A stretch of DNA of 64,000 nucleotides, taken from positions 1,255,409 to 1,319,408 of the forward strand of contig VZDJ01007755.1 of NCBI GenBank assembly GCA_008694505.1, given 5' to 3'. The notes below the pieces were generated by a model, which did not search any database, was not told where the DNA came from, and was given only the letters and a program-made list of their open reading frames with translations. The stretch is from Cyanoderma ruficeps (Eukaryota > Chordata > Aves > Passeriformes > Timaliidae). This document shows, piece after piece, positions 61,401 through 64,000 of the stretch; position 1 is the stretch's first letter; every line of letters starts with the position of its first letter. The position numbers and the translations under genes were made by a program.

Positions 61401-64000
61401 GTCTACACAAACAAATATATCTTCTCTTTGTGCATTTCTGTATGCATGAAGTATTGAGTGTGGGGAAGTTAAAGCCAAGTGGAAGCTTACTCAAAAATTT
61501 CTTCATCTAGAGAAATCAAAAGCAATCACCAAGAACAATAATTTGAATACATACTTAAATAGTTGCTCAGTTTTGGGGCACTGGGCCTTCAAACTCACCT
61601 CTCTAGCTGTAATATTGTTGGGGTTTTTCCAATAGCCTTTAAATGTGAAATTAAAATCCATATATTAAAAATTCATGAAGTGCATCTCATTACTGATGCA
61701 GACAGCTTTGCTGCAATATTATTGCACAGCTGACATTGCCTTTTGAGGCCTCAGTAGTCAGGGAAAAGGAAAGAAACTCACTGATTAGCGGGACATTTTT
61801 TCTTTTGATTTAGGAAACAAATAAACATTGATTTGTTTGTAAATACTACCAGTTTTGCTCATGCTCTGATGTTCTCTAGGCTTTTGGCTTGAAACTAAAA
61901 CCCAGGACTATGATAGTAACCTGGTATGCAAACATGTTCTCAAGCCTAAACTTGAGCAACAGAGACTTGTTGATGCCTATGGCATGTGACTACAAGAAAC
62001 ATGACCACAATGAATCATTTGACTCAGCAAACTCAGTCCTGAACTAAGACCCAGCTACTAAAGACAGTAAAATCTTGTCCTTTATGACCTTCTCTAGACC
62101 CTGACAAGTCAGTCTTGCAGTTTCTGCCCGTAATTTTATGTCTTCAGAAAATACTGATTAAGGCCAAGATGAATAAGGTTTTTTTATGTACTTAGAAAAC
62201 TGATGTTAGGAGGCATATCACCAGTGAACTAACAGTATAAAGCAGTGTGTTTATTAGGATTGTGTCAGACCTCCTTGGTAAAGTCAACTGGAAGGGCCAA
62301 AAAGAACAACAAACTTTTACAATTTTCATTTTCATGGAATAAGCTGAAATGTAATATAGATTTAAGAGGAAAAACACAAACCACATACTGTGTTAAAACA
62401 AACGTGAAAATTTTATGGTGAGGATGTGATCTTAAATGCATATGGGCTAGTGGAGTGCCTGTCTGCTGTTCTTGCTAGAGAATGATCTAATGTTACTACA
62501 TTGTCATTATAAGACACTTAATCCCCAGAGTGAGAAACAGGAAGAATATTTACAAGTTTCAGTGCTATTTACTAATTGCCAATTGACTTGAGGAAAGCTA
62601 AAAAATGACTGGAAACATCCATCCCCATCCTGATACACACACATACTAATAATGGAAATGGCAGCCAAGACAAACAGCTAGCAGTGCGGTGCATCCTGTT
62701 GGCATTGTATTTTTGGCACTGTTGTAGCTACACAGAAAACAAGTGATACAAGAAATGTGTAAGGACATCTGTTCTGTAACCTATGGGGCTTCACTCACAA
62801 AACAGTTGTAAAATCTTCTGGGGGAGAGAAAAATTTCTCTGTATCTGTGCAGATGCACTATTGTAAGAAAAATATCAATGGAAGGAAGTGTTGAGCCTTT
62901 AAAAGAGGAAATTGTTCACCAGATTCACTGTCAAATGCTCATTCTTTTCTTTCCTTTTCATTTAACCTAAGTTATGTGCCATTCATAAGTTATATTTAAG
63001 CCAAGTGGTGTAAATCTACTGGGACTAATAGAATTGAATCATGGATTAAATTAGCCTGGTGTCTGCTTGTAACTCTTCTTCACTGCAGATTACTTGAGCT
63101 CTGTGTTGCTCTGCTGACTATTCAGGTCACAGCCTCCAAGCTACCAGCTTCCTTCCTGAATCCAGCATCTTCATGTCTGTCTAGGGGCATGATGGGGAGA
63201 GAAGAAACATTAAAGACATCTATTAAGATCCAAACTATTGTTTACTCACCTGCTTCTCTTAGCTTGCTGATCCTCCCAAATACAAGCAGGCTATGGGAGA
63301 AAGAAAAGGGGAAGTTTTCAGTACACTGCAAGGCTCTCTCTACTCCCCTTCAGCCACATCCCATTCATGGACCTTTTAAAAAGGAAATAAACTTTTCCAA
63401 AACTCAAATCTTGTTGCAAATGATGGGATATAAGTAATTAAGCTTCCCCCAGAGGTAACTTATGGAGAGGAAGACATGGTTCTATGAAAAAGAAATCAGA
63501 CTTCATATTAACCTGGAACAAATTAGGAAACTGGAAGTTAAAGAGGGACTGTGAGGTGTAGGAGGTTGGGAAAACCTGGAGAAGAAAAGCTTAGCCCTGG
63601 GAGCTGCTGGAGTCCTGGGTGGGAGAGCATTTAGGAGCTGGAAAAATGCAGACTTCAAGAGTGCTTACTAAAACACCCTGACACCTGTAGCTGGAAGATC
63701 AAGGATATAGGCGCAGGACTGCTTCCCTGCTGATTGCTTCCTCTGATATTTGGTTTCACAAATGCAATAGGTCTAAGATTTTATCTTTTACGTCATATTT
63801 CAGTTTGGGAAAGGCATGGCTTGAAAACGGTGAGATGGTGAAATGAGACTGCACCATGTTACAAGCATTAGGATTTGGAAGTTGCGTTGGTATTAAACAT
63901 GCTTATCATTGAACACCTTGAATCATATTTTCATTTTACATGTTTTCTCTAATTGTTCCATATTTACTTATTGACAGCCATATGCTCCCATGCTCCCATT
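58429..64000. other. AT-rich unique region to the window end, no gene recognised
   Basis: No LINE, LTR or gene was recognised. Open frames are at most 82 codons (63189-63437 +) and featureless. Small tandem repeats lie at 59069-59085 (aaat units) and 60481-60495 (three ctttaa-like pentamers). The last 800 bases are slightly GC-richer but contain nothing I can name. Confidence 0.5.
59069..59085 (+). repeat. (AAAT)n microsatellite
   Basis: About four aaat units. Short and AT-only. Confidence 0.75.

Overview
This window looks like avian nuclear DNA, about 64 kb of AT-rich, gene-poor sequence. The bird assignment rests on three copies of CR1, the dominant LINE of bird genomes: a 3' piece on the + strand at 31706-32382, and two minus-strand 3' tails at 14648-14792 and 36586-36695. 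It also rests on a solo retroviral LTR at 43403-43935 whose sequence resembles an LTR family common in songbirds and other neoavian birds. Low repeat density and a few decayed MIR-like SINE remnants also fit a bird macrochromosome. The species cannot be told from the sequence.

No complete protein-coding gene could be recognised on either strand. The open reading frames are short (at most about 135 codons). They carry no domain I recognise, apart from one made of CR1 reverse-transcriptase remnants. The best coding candidate is a 103-bp exon-like segment at 19918-20020, with plausible acceptor and donor sites and one open frame of 34 codons. The window is therefore a gene desert or the inside of a very long intron.

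Layout: 1-1490 is AT-rich unique sequence. 1490-2045 is a CpG-retaining block that looks like conserved regulatory DNA, followed by a T-rich tract (2055-2260). 2261-25200 is mostly unique AT-rich sequence with one CR1 tail, a (TTG)n microsatellite and the exon candidate. 25200-25830 and 26440-27235 are two more enhancer-like blocks with unusual CpG retention and homeodomain-, SOX/TCF- and GATA-type sites. 27236-38520 is the repeat-richer part, with MIR-like remnants, two CR1 pieces, a GC-richer patch at 34860-35430, and an unassigned block of different character at 37080-38520. 38521-64000 is largely unique, with the solo LTR, several perfect inverted repeats and small tandem repeats.

No operon, CRISPR array, rRNA, convincing tRNA or intact mobile element was seen. 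The likely function, if any, is cis-regulatory: the three CpG-rich blocks could be long-range enhancers of a developmental gene outside the window. That is inference and needs alignment to other vertebrates.
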